Shown in pieces: positions 7,905-16,726 of a stretch of 64,000 nt of DNA. Every line of letters starts with the position of its first letter. Positions within the stretch are counted from its first letter, which is position 1. The notes beneath the pieces are model-generated. The model was given only the letters and a program-made list of their open reading frames with translations. It made no database searches and was not told the DNA's origin. The DNA is taken from assembly GCA_949287305.1 (NCBI GenBank), contig CASEFX010000009.1:1-64000 (forward strand), given 5' to 3'. The position numbers and the translations under genes were made by a program. This DNA is from an uncultured Sutterella sp. Lineage in GTDB: Bacteria > Pseudomonadota > Gammaproteobacteria > Burkholderiales > Burkholderiaceae_F.

Positions 7905-10202
7905 ATGACGACGGCACGGCTCTTTCGCGTGACGGGACTCGTTCAGGGCGTGGGCTTTCGCCCGACCATCCACCGAATCGCGCACGAACTCGCGCTCGCG
8001 GGCGAAGTTTTCAACGACGCCGAGGGCGTGGGCGTGATTCTTGAAGGCCCCGAAGAAGCGGTTCTGCGCTTTCCCGAGGTGCTTCGCGCGCAAAAGCCGC
8101 CGCTCGCCCGCATCGACGACGTCGTCATGACCGAGGTCCCCGCGACGGGCCGCACCGAATTCACGATCACGAAGACGAAGGGCGGCCACGTGCGCACGGG
8201 GATTACCGCGGACGCCGCGACCTGCCCATCCTGCCTCGAAGACCTCTTTGATCCCGCCAACCGCCGGTATCGTTACGCCTTCACGAACTGCACCCACTGC
8301 GGGCCGCGCTTCACGATCACGAAGCGCCTTCCGTACGACCGTCCCCAGACGACGATGGCGCCCTTTGCGATGTGTCCCGACTGCCTCACGGAGTACGAGG
8401 ATCCGCTCGACCGGCGCTTTCACGCGCAGCCCAACGCCTGCCCCGTCTGCGGACCGAAGCTCGAACTCACGCTTCCCGACCGCACGCCCGTCCCGGGCGA
8501 CCCCGTGCGCGAAGCCGTGCGGGCGATCCGCGAAGGAAAAATCGTCGCCGTCAAGGGTCTCGGCGGCTTTCATCTCGCCTGCGACGCGAGAAACCCGAAG
8601 GCCGTCGCGACGCTGCGCGCGCGAAAGCACCGCGACGAAAAAGCCTTCGCCCTCATGGCGCAGTCCGTCGCCTCGGCCGAGCGCATTGCGCTCGTGACGC
8701 CCGAAGAAAAGGAACTGCTCGAAAGCGTCGCACGTCCGATCGTGCTCCTCAGAAAGCGACCGGACGTGGAGCTCGAGGGCATCGCTCCGGGCCTCACGGA
8801 CGTGGGCGTGATGCTCCCCTACACGCCGCTTCACTGGCTTCTCTTTCACACGCTCGCGGGCGAACCCGACGGCACCGCATGGTGCTCGAAAGCCTCCGAC
8901 GCGTTGCTCGTCATGACGAGCGCGAATCCGAGCGGCGAGCCCCTCGTGATTGAGAACGACGAAGCCTACGAGCGACTCGGCGGCCTCGCGGACCTCTTTT
9001 TGCTTCACAACCGCGACATTCTCATCCGCTGCGACGACTCCGTCGTGCGTCGCGTGGCGGGAAAGACCCTCTTCGTGCGCCGCGCCCGCGGCTACGTGCC
9101 CGACCCGATCGCGCTCCCGCGCGCGATGCCCTCGGTCGCGGCAACGGGACCGTATCTCAAGAACACCGCGGCCCTCATCCGCGAAAAAGAACTCTATCTC
9201 ACGCAGCACAACGGAGACCTCGAAGGGACGGGCACGCGCCGTGCGCTCGAAGATTCGATCGACCACCTCGCGGGCCTCTACGAAATTGCGCCGGTTCTCT
9301 ACGCCTCCGACACGCATCCCGACTTCTACTCGACGACGCTCGCCGAGGCTCGGGCCGAACGCCTCGGCGTCCCCCACTACCTCATTCAGCACCACGCCGC
9401 GCACGTCGCGGCCGTGATGGCGGAGTCGGGCGCAAAAGAAGGCGTGGGACTCGCGCTCGACGGCACGGGGCTTGGCGACGACCAAACGATCTGGGGCGGC
9501 GAACTTCTTCGCGTGACGCCCGAAGGCTGGACGCGCCTCGGTCACCTGTTGCCCCTGCCCCTTCCGGGCGGCGACGCGGCGGCCCGCGAACCGCGCCGCG
9601 TGGCGGCGGCGGTCCTCACGCTGCTCGGTCGCGAAGACGAAATCGCGACGCGCTGGCCGGACCTTCCCGGTGCGGACAAGTTCGGACGCTTCGTGCGCTC
9701 CTCGCTCTGCCCGAAGGCCTCGTCCACGGGCCGGCTCTTTGATGCGGCCTCGGCTCTTCTGGGGCTTGTCGCCGTGCAGCACGACGAAGCGCGCGCCGCG
9801 ATGCTCCTTGAAGCGGAAGCCGAGAAAGCCGACGAAATTCCCTTGTGGGAGGACGCCGTTCGGATCGAAGACGGCGTGCTCGATCCCCTGCCGATTTTTG
9901 CAAAGCTTTTGACCGAACCCGATCGGGCCCGGGCCGCGGCGGGCTTCATCCGAACGCTCGCGCGCGGTTTTGCCGAACTCGTGCGCGCTTCGGGCGTGAC
10001 GGGCGAGGTGGCGCTCACGGGCGGCTGCATCATCGACCGGCCCTTTACGGAGGCGCTCCTTGCGGACCTCGCGGCCTTCGGACTCGTTGGGGTGCTGCCT
10101 TTGAAGGCGCCTCCGGGAGACGGCGGCGTCGCGGCGGGCGAAGCATGGCTCGCGGCCCTCGCGCTTGAAGCGGAAACCGAACCCCGCCCCCTCGCGAAGT
10201 AA
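7905..10202 (+). CDS. hypF: Carbamoyltransferase HypF
   Basis: 765-residue enzyme that makes the cyanide ligands of the NiFe site from carbamoyl phosphate and ATP, passing the carbamoyl group to the C-terminal Cys of HypE. Domains in order: acylphosphatase (RVTGLVQGVGFRP, residues 5-17), two zinc fingers (CPSC...CTHC and CPDC...CPVC, about 110-185), a YrdC-like domain (GLGGFHLACDA, about 200-385), and a Kae1-like domain with HHAAHVAAVMAE and LDGTGLGDD. Length is normal. A GGAGG site precedes the ATG. The order hypB-hypF-hypC is common in proteobacterial uptake hydrogenases. Confidence 0.97.
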   Translation: MTTARLFRVTGLVQGVGFRPTIHRIAHELALAGEVFNDAEGVGVILEGPEEAVLRFPEVLRAQKPPLARIDDVVMTEVPATGRTEFTITKTKGGHVRTGITADAATCPSCLEDLFDPANRRYRYAFTNCTHCGPRFTITKRLPYDRPQTTMAPFAMCPDCLTEYEDPLDRRFHAQPNACPVCGPKLELTLPDRTPVPGDPVREAVRAIREGKIVAVKGLGGFHLACDARNPKAVATLRARKHRDEKAFALMAQSVASAERIALVTPEEKELLESVARPIVLLRKRPDVELEGIAPGLTDVGVMLPYTPLHWLLFHTLAGEPDGTAWCSKASDALLVMTSANPSGEPLVIENDEAYERLGGLADLFLLHNRDILIRCDDSVVRRVAGKTLFVRRARGYVPDPIALPRAMPSVAATGPYLKNTAALIREKELYLTQHNGDLEGTGTRRALEDSIDHLAGLYEIAPVLYASDTHPDFYSTTLAEARAERLGVPHYLIQHHAAHVAAVMAESGAKEGVGLALDGTGLGDDQTIWGGELLRVTPEGWTRLGHLLPLPLPGGDAAAREPRRVAAAVLTLLGREDEIATRWPDLPGADKFGRFVRSSLCPKASSTGRLFDAASALLGLVAVQHDEARAAMLLEAEAEKADEIPLWEDAVRIEDGVLDPLPIFAKLLTEPDRARAAAGFIRTLARGFAELVRASGVTGEVALTGGCIIDRPFTEALLADLAAFGLVGVLPLKAPPGDGGVAAGEAWLAALALEAETEPRPLAK

Positions 10203-10261
10203 AGGAAACGAAAGGGAGTCCTCCTTCAAGGCGGCTCCCCAGAAAAGGAAGGAAGAACAAC

Positions 10262-10510
10262 ATGTGTTTGGCCGTGCCCGCACAGATCGTGCGGATGGAC
10301 TCTCCCGTCGAGGCGCTCTGCGACTTCGGCGGCGTCAAGAAAGCCGTGGACGTGACGCTCATCGCCGGCCCCAAGGTCGGGGACTGGGTGATCGTGCACG
10401 TCGGATTCGCACTAGAGAAAATCGACGAGGAAAAGGCGAAGGAGACCCTCGCGCTTCTTGCCGAAGCCGCGAACCTCACCGAAGAACCCAAAGGGGAGGC
10501 TGCGCCATGA
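10262..10510 (+). CDS. hypC: Hydrogenase maturation chaperone HypC
   Basis: 82-residue chaperone that binds HypD and later the large-subunit precursor. It begins MCLAVPAQIV. Cys2 is the essential residue that carries the Fe(CN)2CO unit. The central GDWVIVHVGFALEKIDEE segment is a family hallmark. The ribosome site is AGGAAGG upstream. Its stop overlaps the hypD start (ATGA), consistent with stoichiometric production of the HypC-HypD complex. Confidence 0.97.
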   Translation: MCLAVPAQIVRMDSPVEALCDFGGVKKAVDVTLIAGPKVGDWVIVHVGFALEKIDEEKAKETLALLAEAANLTEEPKGEAAP

Positions 10511-11637
10511 AGTGGGTCGACGACTTTCGCGTGCCCGAAGAGGTGCGCGCCCTCGCGGACGCGGTCCGCGCCGAAGCGGATCCCGCGCGCGAGTACCGCT
10601 TCATGGAGTTTTGCGGCGGCCACACGCACGTTCTCTCGCGTTGGGGTCTGACGGGCCTTTTGCCCGACAACGTGCGGATGATTCACGGACCGGGCTGTCC
10701 GGTGTGCGTGCTGCCCGTCGGACGCATCGAAATGGCGGCGGAATTGGCGCTCGAGAAAAAGGCGATCGTCTGCACCTACGCCGACACCCTGCGCGTCCCC
10801 GCGAAGAAGGGTCGGTCGCTCCTCGCCGTCAAGGCGGAGGGCGGCGACGTGCGGCCCGTCTACTCGCCCGTCGACGCGCTCAAAGTGGCGCGCGACAACC
10901 CCGACCGCGAAGTCGTCTTCTTTGCGATCGGCTTTGAGACGACGACCCCGCCTACGGCCGTGGCACTGCTCCGTGCCAAAGAAGAGGGCCTCAAAAACTT
11001 CACGGTCCTTTCCTCGCACGTTCTGACGCCTCCCGCCATGCGGCACATCCTCACGACGGCGCCCGAGCGCCCCGACGCACCGAAATTGGACGGCTTGGTC
11101 GGTCCCGCGCACGTCTCCGTCGTGACGGGCTGGGGCGTCTACCGGCCCTTTGCCGAGGAATTTCACATGCCCGTCGTCGTGGCGGGGTTCGAGCCCGCCG
11201 ACATGATGCTCGCGATCCGCATGCTGGTCGCCCAGGTGAACAAGGGCAGAGCCGAAGTCGAAAACGAATTCACCCGCGCCGTCACCGAAGAAGGCAACCG
11301 CACGGCGCAGGCGCTCACGCAAAAGGTCTTCACGCTTCGCGACACGTTTGAGTGGCGGGGCTTGGGCTCGGTCCCGCATTCGGCGCTCAAGCTTCGCGAC
11401 GAATGGGCGGACTTCGACGCCGAAAAGCGCTTCACGCTTCGCGAGCGCCGCATTGCGGACCACAAGGACTGCGCCTGCGGCGCGATTCTGCGGGGCGAAA
11501 AGAGTCCCGGTCAATGCCCCCTTTTCGGCACCGTCTGCACGCCCGCCCATCCGATCGGCGCCTGCATGGTTTCGAGCGAAGGCGCGTGCGCCGCGGAACT
11601 GCGCTACGCGCCCCGCCGTCAGGAGAACACCAAATGA
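10507..11637 (+). CDS. hypD: Hydrogenase maturation iron-sulphur protein HypD
   Basis: 376-residue [4Fe-4S] scaffold on which Fe(CN)2CO is assembled. It contains FMEFCGGHTHVLSR (Cys36 is the ligand equivalent of the family's essential Cys), IHGPGCPVCVLP (Cys64 and Cys67), and a C-terminal cysteine cluster CACGAILRG...QCPLFGTVC for the iron-sulphur centre. The start ATG overlaps hypC by four bases. An upstream frame extension from 10165 runs through hypC and was discarded. The stop overlaps the start of hypE. Confidence 0.97.
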   Translation: MKWVDDFRVPEEVRALADAVRAEADPAREYRFMEFCGGHTHVLSRWGLTGLLPDNVRMIHGPGCPVCVLPVGRIEMAAELALEKKAIVCTYADTLRVPAKKGRSLLAVKAEGGDVRPVYSPVDALKVARDNPDREVVFFAIGFETTTPPTAVALLRAKEEGLKNFTVLSSHVLTPPAMRHILTTAPERPDAPKLDGLVGPAHVSVVTGWGVYRPFAEEFHMPVVVAGFEPADMMLAIRMLVAQVNKGRAEVENEFTRAVTEEGNRTAQALTQKVFTLRDTFEWRGLGSVPHSALKLRDEWADFDAEKRFTLRERRIADHKDCACGAILRGEKSPGQCPLFGTVCTPAHPIGACMVSSEGACAAELRYAPRRQENTK

Positions 11638-12680
11638 AAATTGCCCCTTCTTACGCAAGCTCGCTCGACCTCGAACGAGGCAGCGTCGACATGACTCACG
11701 GCGCGGGCGGTCTCGCGACCGAACAGCTCATCCGCGAAGTCTTCGCGAAGCACTTCCGAAACGACTGGCTCGAACAGGGCCACGACGGCGCGCTCCTTCC
11801 TCCCCTCAAGGGGAACCCCGTCTTCTCGTCGGACGGCCACGTCGTAAAGCCCCTCTTCTTTCCCGGAGGCGACATCGGACGCCTCGCCGTCGCGGGGACC
11901 GTGAACGACGTCGCCGTCTGCGGCGCAAAGCCCCTGTATCTTTCCGCCTCCTTCATTCTCGAAGAGGGCCTGCCTCTCGCCGAGCTCGACCGGATCGTCG
12001 CGAGCATGGCCGACACCGCCCGCGAGGCGGGGGTCGCCATCGTGACGGGGGACACGAAGGTCGTCGAAAAGGGACACGGAGACGGACTCTACGTCGCGAC
12101 GAGCGGGATCGGCGAGAAGCTCGTCGACTACGTGATCGACGGGCGAAGCGCCCGCCCGGGCGACGCCGTGATCGTTACGGGAACGATCGGCGACCACGGC
12201 ACGGCCATTTTGTCCGAACGCGAAAGCCTCGGCTTTGAAACGGAAGTGGTGAGCGACGCGGCGCCCCTGAACCGCATGATCGAGGCGCTCCTCGCCGCAG
12301 TCCCGGTCGTGCACGTGCTGCGCGACCCGACCCGAGGAGGCGTCGCCGCGACCTTGAACGAAATCGCGCATCAGAGCGGCGTGGGCGTGGAGCTTGACGA
12401 AAGCTCACTGCCGGTGCGGCCCGCGGTCGCCGCTGCCTGCGAATTCCTCGGGCTCGATCCCCTCTATGTCGCCAACGAAGGCAAGCTTCTCGTCATCCTT
12501 CCCGAGGAGTACGCGGACATGGCGCTCAAAGCGCTTCGCTCCGACCCGCACGGGACGGACGCGGCCGTGATCGGGCGCATCACCGAAGAGCACGCGGGGG
12601 TCGTCGAAATGACGACGCTTCCCGGAGGCAAGCGCCTTGTGGACTGGCTCCACGGCGAGCAGCTTCCCCGCATTTGCTGA
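11634..12680 (+). CDS. hypE: Thiocarboxamide dehydratase HypE
   Basis: 348-residue enzyme that dehydrates the carbamoyl group on its C-terminal Cys to a thiocyanate, the cyanide donor for HypCD. The C-terminus is exactly PRIC, the required modified tail. The ATP-binding features MTHGAGG near the start and the segments FSSDGHVV, DTKVVEKG and RDPTRGGVAATLNE are typical of the PurM/HypE fold. Coupled to hypD by a 4-base overlap, and last of the maturation series. Confidence 0.97.
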   Translation: MKIAPSYASSLDLERGSVDMTHGAGGLATEQLIREVFAKHFRNDWLEQGHDGALLPPLKGNPVFSSDGHVVKPLFFPGGDIGRLAVAGTVNDVAVCGAKPLYLSASFILEEGLPLAELDRIVASMADTAREAGVAIVTGDTKVVEKGHGDGLYVATSGIGEKLVDYVIDGRSARPGDAVIVTGTIGDHGTAILSERESLGFETEVVSDAAPLNRMIEALLAAVPVVHVLRDPTRGGVAATLNEIAHQSGVGVELDESSLPVRPAVAAACEFLGLDPLYVANEGKLLVILPEEYADMALKALRSDPHGTDAAVIGRITEEHAGVVEMTTLPGGKRLVDWLHGEQLPRIC

Positions 12681-12694
12681 GGCACTGCGGGCCG

Positions 12695-12716
12695 GGACGC
12701 GAACCGTGACGCGTCC
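12695..12716 (+). terminator. Weak hairpin after hypE
   Basis: GGACGCG and CGCGTCC form a 7-base-pair stem with an 8-base loop just after the hypE stop. It lacks a clean T run (TTCGCC follows), so termination may be partial, and the metal transporter downstream could receive read-through. Confidence 0.35.
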
Positions 12717-12892
12717 TTCGCCCGCCGCCCACTTTTCCCGCGCCGTCAAAAGCGAATCGATGCGGGCGGAGATTTTTGCGGGAATTTCGCCTGTGAGACG
12801 GTCTTTTGGGACGATCAGACAATAGATCGCCAAGATTCCGCGCTTATCCGACGGAAAACCCCACTACACTTCTAGAAATCAAGGAGGAAGCC

Positions 12893-14056
12893 ATGCAAAG
12901 ACGACAACTCATCACCGCGATTCCGGGACTCTTCGGAGCCGCCCTGAGCCTATCGTTTCCCGCCGCAGTGAGCGCCGCGGAAACTGCCGGGACCTCCTTT
13001 GCCGTCACCGATCTGCTCAGACGGGAAGTGCGCTTTGAGAAGGCGCCCGAGCGCATCGTCGTTGCGAACTACATCCTCAACTTCCTCATGACGGGCGGCG
13101 CCGCGTCGCTCGGCAAGGTCGTGGCGCTTCCGCAGGACGGGTGGGAGGCGACCCGCACGGGCGAATACAAGCTCTTGACCGAGGCCTTCCCCTCGATTCT
13201 CAAGCTCCCCTCGATCGGGGGCTATCACGACAACGTCCTCAATACCGAGCGCATTTTGTCGCTCAAGCCCGACGTCATCCTCGTCAACATTCCGCAGTAC
13301 CGCGACAACGCCCGGCGTCTCGCCGTGCTCGAGCGCGCGGGCGTGAAGACCGTGGTGCTCGACTACCACGCGATGAAGCCCGAAAACCATGCGGCGAGCA
13401 CCCGGATTCTCGGGAAACTGCTCGGACGCGAAGAGGCGGCCGAGGCGCAGTGCCGCCGCTACGAAGAGGCGCTCAAAGATCTGCAGACCCGCATCGCGGC
13501 TTTGCCCGACGAGAAAAAGCACCGTCGCGTTTACGTCGAGCTCGGCAACGAGGGCGTGGCCCTTCTCGGAAACTCCTACAACCGTACCGTTCTCTGGGGC
13601 GCGATTCTGGAGGAACTCTCCGCCGCCAACATCGCGGCCGACATTAAGGCCCCCTATGCGCCGCTCGCGCGCGAATTCGTCATCGCCTCGAACCCGCAGA
13701 CGATTCTGATCGGGGGGAGCATCTGGCGAAACGCCGCCGAAGCCGACTCCATGCGCATGGGCCTCACCGTCACCGAGGACGAAGCGCAAAAGCGTCTCGC
13801 GGGCTTTGCCGCTCGTCCGCTCTTTGCGAAGACGGACGCCTACCGCACGGGCGAGATCTGGGCCGTGGACCACGGAAGTCTCCGAACGATCGCCGACTAC
13901 GTCTTTCCGCAGTTCATCGCGAAGATCCTCTACCCCGACGTCTTCGCGGACCTCGATCCGGACGAGGAAATCCGGACCTTCTACCGCAACTACCTCCCCG
14001 AAGTGAATCCCGCGGGCGTCTACTGTCTGCGCGCCGAGGCGGGGGCGAAACGCTGA
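12893..14056 (+). CDS. Periplasmic substrate-binding protein of FecCD-type metal or metal-chelate ABC importer
   Basis: 387 residues with a Sec-like signal ending near AVSAAETAG (about residue 24-25), then a FepB/BtuF-type fold (Peripla_BP_2): RREVRFEKAPERIVVANYI, ERILSLKPDVILVNIPQYRD, RLAVLERAGVKTVVLD. AAGGAGGAAG before the ATG at 12893 fixes the start, and a 29-residue upstream extension lacks support. Located 212 bases after hypE and ahead of the permease. The substrate cannot be read from sequence. Hydrogenase context suggests nickel or a nickel chelate, but iron-siderophore, haem and cobalamin binders share this fold. Confidence 0.85.
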   Translation: MQRRQLITAIPGLFGAALSLSFPAAVSAAETAGTSFAVTDLLRREVRFEKAPERIVVANYILNFLMTGGAASLGKVVALPQDGWEATRTGEYKLLTEAFPSILKLPSIGGYHDNVLNTERILSLKPDVILVNIPQYRDNARRLAVLERAGVKTVVLDYHAMKPENHAASTRILGKLLGREEAAEAQCRRYEEALKDLQTRIAALPDEKKHRRVYVELGNEGVALLGNSYNRTVLWGAILEELSAANIAADIKAPYAPLAREFVIASNPQTILIGGSIWRNAAEADSMRMGLTVTEDEAQKRLAGFAARPLFAKTDAYRTGEIWAVDHGSLRTIADYVFPQFIAKILYPDVFADLDPDEEIRTFYRNYLPEVNPAGVYCLRAEAGAKR

Positions 14057-14063
14057 GGTCCCG

Positions 14064-15098
14064 ATGAGCTGCCACCTCCACTACCGGAACCAAACCCTGC
14101 GTCGGGTCGCCTTGCTCGCCGCAGGGGCGGCGTTGCTCGTCCTCTTCGTTTTGCTCGACCTCGCGACGGGCACCTCCGACATGACGGTGGGGCGCGTCGC
14201 GTCGGCGCTTCTCGCCGGCCCCTCGGCCGAAGGCGTCGACGCCGTGATTCTGTGGGAGCTTCGCCTGCCGATGACGCTCACGGCGCTCTTCGTGGGGACG
14301 TCGCTTGCGCTCGCGGGGCTCGAAATTCAGAACATCACGGGAAACGCCCTTGCGAGTCCCTCGACGCTCGGCGTCACCTCCGCCGCGAGTTTCGGGGCGG
14401 CATTGGCCATCACGACGGGCGTGACCTTCTTCGGTCAGCTCTGGATCGGCACGACGGCCGCCGCCTTCCTCTTTGCGCTCCTCGTCTCGGGGCTCATCTA
14501 TGCGCTCTCGGAGCGGCGCGGCATGACGCCGCAGACCGTGATTCTCGCGGGGATCGTGATGAACTTCTTCTTCCTTGCGCTGCAGCAGCTGCTCCTTTAC
14601 GGCGCGAGTCCCGAAACGGCGCAGCTCATCAACGGCTGGACCTTCGGGAATCTGGAGCGCTCGAGCGGCCTTTCGGCCGCGGCCGCCGCGGGCTTCACGC
14701 TCGTCGCCGCCCTCTGGCTTTTGCCGCGGGCCTGGGCCATGACGGCGCTCACGATCGGAGAAGAGCGCGCGAGAAGTCTCGGCGTTCCCGTGACGCGCCT
14801 TCGCGTCGAAGCCTTCCTCCTTTCGGCCCTTCTCATCGCCGGAGCCGTGAGCTTCATCGGGACGATCGGGTTCGTGGGACTCGTCGCGCCCCACTTCGCC
14901 AAGCTCACCTTGGGCGACGATCAGCGCTTTTTGATTCCCGGAACGATTCTTGCCGGAGGACTTCTCATGACGGCGAGCTCCGTTGCGGCAAAACTCCTCT
15001 CGACGGGCGCGGTGCTCCCCGTCGGGATCGTCACGTCGCTCGTGGGCGTTCCCTTCCTTTTCGTGCTGCTCCTTCGTGAGACGGGAGGCGTGCGATGA
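14064..15098 (+). CDS. FecCD-family ABC transporter permease
   Basis: 344-residue membrane protein with about nine to ten hydrophobic helices. The family signatures are clear: ELRLPMTLTALFVGTSLALAGLEIQNITGNALASPSTLGVTSAASFGA and, near the end, FIGTIGFVGLVAPHFAKLTLGDDQRFLIPGT. It forms the inner-membrane channel as a homodimer with the preceding binding protein and the following ATPase. It begins 7 bases after the binding-protein stop and overlaps the ATPase start by four bases. Confidence 0.93.
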   Translation: MSCHLHYRNQTLRRVALLAAGAALLVLFVLLDLATGTSDMTVGRVASALLAGPSAEGVDAVILWELRLPMTLTALFVGTSLALAGLEIQNITGNALASPSTLGVTSAASFGAALAITTGVTFFGQLWIGTTAAAFLFALLVSGLIYALSERRGMTPQTVILAGIVMNFFFLALQQLLLYGASPETAQLINGWTFGNLERSSGLSAAAAAGFTLVAALWLLPRAWAMTALTIGEERARSLGVPVTRLRVEAFLLSALLIAGAVSFIGTIGFVGLVAPHFAKLTLGDDQRFLIPGTILAGGLLMTASSVAAKLLSTGAVLPVGIVTSLVGVPFLFVLLLRETGGVR

Positions 15099-15889
15099 TC
15101 GAACTGGCACTCAAAAACCTCTCCGTTTCCTTCGGCCCGAACCGCATTCTCACGGACCTCGACGCCGTGATTCCGGGCGGGGCGATTACGAGCGTGATCG
15201 GCCAGAACGGCGGCGGGAAGACGACGCTTCTCAAGGCCGTCGCCGGACTCGTCCGGCACGAAGGGTCCGTCCGCATCACGGAGGACGGACGCGAACTCAC
15301 GCGAAAGTGCGTGAGCTACGTCCCGCAGCTCTCCACCGTGACGAGTCGTCTCACGGTCTTCGAGATGGTGCTTTTGGGTCTCGTGAACGACCTCTCCTGG
15401 CGTGTCACGCCCGAACGCTTTGAAGAGGTCGACCGGACGCTGCACCGCATGGAAATCGCGCACCTCGCGCAGGAACCCGTCTGCCGCCTCTCGGGTGGGC
15501 AAAAGCAGCTCGTCTTCATGGCGCAGGCCTTCGTGGCCAAACCGAAGGTCCTGCTTCTCGACGAACCCACGAGCGCGCTCGACCTGCGCCATCAGTTGGT
15601 CGTGATGGAGGCGGCTCGCCGCTACGCCGCCGAAACGGGGGCCGTGTGTCTCGCCGTCGTGCACGACCTACTCACGGCCTCGCGCTTTTCGCGCTCGCTT
15701 TTACTTCTCGAAGAAGGCCGCATCAGTGCGCTTGCCTCCCCCGAAGAAGTGCTGAGGGCGGAGAAGCTCGAACCCGTCTATCATGTGGATGTAAGTGTGG
15801 AACAAAGCCGATCGGGCTTTCTGCAGGTGGTGCCGTTGCGCCCCCACCCGATCGCGCACGAACACGGAGGTCATCATGGCGACCACTAA
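15095..15889 (+). CDS. FecE-type ABC transporter ATPase with histidine-rich C-terminus
   Basis: 264-residue ATPase that powers the importer. Walker A is GQNGGGKTT (36-44), the signature is LSGGQKQ, Walker B is KVLLLDEPTSALD, and the H-loop is VVHDL. The last 16 residues hold seven His (RPHPIAHEHGGHHGDH), which is not part of the usual FecE core and may bind or sense divalent metal. Overlaps the permease gene (ATGA) and the next methyltransferase gene (14 bases), so all are probably made together. Confidence 0.93.
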   Translation: MIELALKNLSVSFGPNRILTDLDAVIPGGAITSVIGQNGGGKTTLLKAVAGLVRHEGSVRITEDGRELTRKCVSYVPQLSTVTSRLTVFEMVLLGLVNDLSWRVTPERFEEVDRTLHRMEIAHLAQEPVCRLSGGQKQLVFMAQAFVAKPKVLLLDEPTSALDLRHQLVVMEAARRYAAETGAVCLAVVHDLLTASRFSRSLLLLEEGRISALASPEEVLRAEKLEPVYHVDVSVEQSRSGFLQVVPLRPHPIAHEHGGHHGDH

Positions 15890-16634
15890 TGCCGCGCTTT
15901 CCGCCATTTCGGACTATTGGAACCTGCGTGCCGAGGGGTATTCGCTCCATACGCGGGACGAACTCGAGGGCGACGCCGGCCGGCGCCTTGCCGCGCTTTT
16001 TGCGGAAACCCTTCCTCTCCCCGAAGGAGGCGGCCGACTCCTTGACGTGGGCTGCGGTCCCGGACTCTTTTCCATCGCCGCCGCGAAACTCGGCTGGAGC
16101 GTGACGGGGATCGACCTCTCGCAGCGCATGCTCGACGAAGCCCGCTCGAACGCTCAGGAAGCGGGCCGTCCCGCAATCTTCCAGATCGGAAACGCCGAAG
16201 CGCCCGACTTTGCGCCCGAAAGCTTCGACGCCATCGTCAACCGCTATCTTCTCTGGAACCTTCCGCATCCCGAAGAAGCGCTCGCCGCGTGGCTGCGCCT
16301 TCTCAAGCCGGGCGGAAAGCTCCTCGTCTCCGACGGCAACCACTATCTCCATCTCTTTGACGAAACCTATCGCCGCGTCGAAGCCTTGAAGACGCCGCCC
16401 GAAGGGCACGATCCCAAGTACGTGGGCGACGTCGACACGACGCCGATGATGGAAATCGCGAAGACCCTTCCGCTCTCGGCGGTGCATCGTCCCGAATGGG
16501 ATCAAAAGACCGTTGAAAAGCTGGGCGCCCGCTTCCGCCTCGTCGAAACGACCGTCACCGTCGTGACGGATCCCGAAACGAAGGAAGAGCTCTGCGTCGT
16601 CGACGGCTTCATCTGGATCGCAGAAAAACTCTGA
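15876..16634 (+). CDS. Class I SAM-dependent methyltransferase linked to the metal importer
   Basis: 252-residue Rossmann-fold methyltransferase (Methyltransf_11/25 type). The SAM-binding glycine motif is LLDVGCGPGLFSIAAA, followed by GIDLSQRMLDEA, GNAEAPDF and NRYLLWNLPHPEEALAAWLRLLKPGGKLL. Its start lies inside the ATPase gene (14-base overlap, with GGAGG upstream), so it belongs to the importer operon. The substrate is unknown. It could modify an imported chelate or make a small metal-binding ligand. Purely sequence-based function stops at methyl transfer. Confidence 0.85.
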   Translation: MATTNAALSAISDYWNLRAEGYSLHTRDELEGDAGRRLAALFAETLPLPEGGGRLLDVGCGPGLFSIAAAKLGWSVTGIDLSQRMLDEARSNAQEAGRPAIFQIGNAEAPDFAPESFDAIVNRYLLWNLPHPEEALAAWLRLLKPGGKLLVSDGNHYLHLFDETYRRVEALKTPPEGHDPKYVGDVDTTPMMEIAKTLPLSAVHRPEWDQKTVEKLGARFRLVETTVTVVTDPETKEELCVVDGFIWIAEKL

Positions 16635-16668
16635 CGTCCATTCCTTTTTGACTTCTTCTTGAACAGTT

Positions 16669-16699
16669 GGCCGCCCGCGAGAACGGACGGCCTCTTTTT
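16669..16699 (+). terminator. Terminator of the importer operon
   Basis: GGCCGCCCG pairs with CGGACGGCC (one mismatch) around a 6-base loop and is followed by TCTTTTTG. It lies between convergent genes and so closes the rightward operon. Confidence 0.7.
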
Positions 16700-16726
16700 G
16701 CGCCTGGGAAAAGCCGCGGGGTTTGC

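Noticed and set aside
6984..10283. A 1099-codon open frame on the minus strand across hypB and hypF
   Set aside because: Antisense shadow of two clear hyp genes. Low-complexity Arg/Gly/Ala composition and no motif.
12806..12892. 29-residue N-terminal extension of the metal-binding protein
   Set aside because: It would bury the Sec signal, while a strong AAGGAGGAAG sits before the ATG at 12893.
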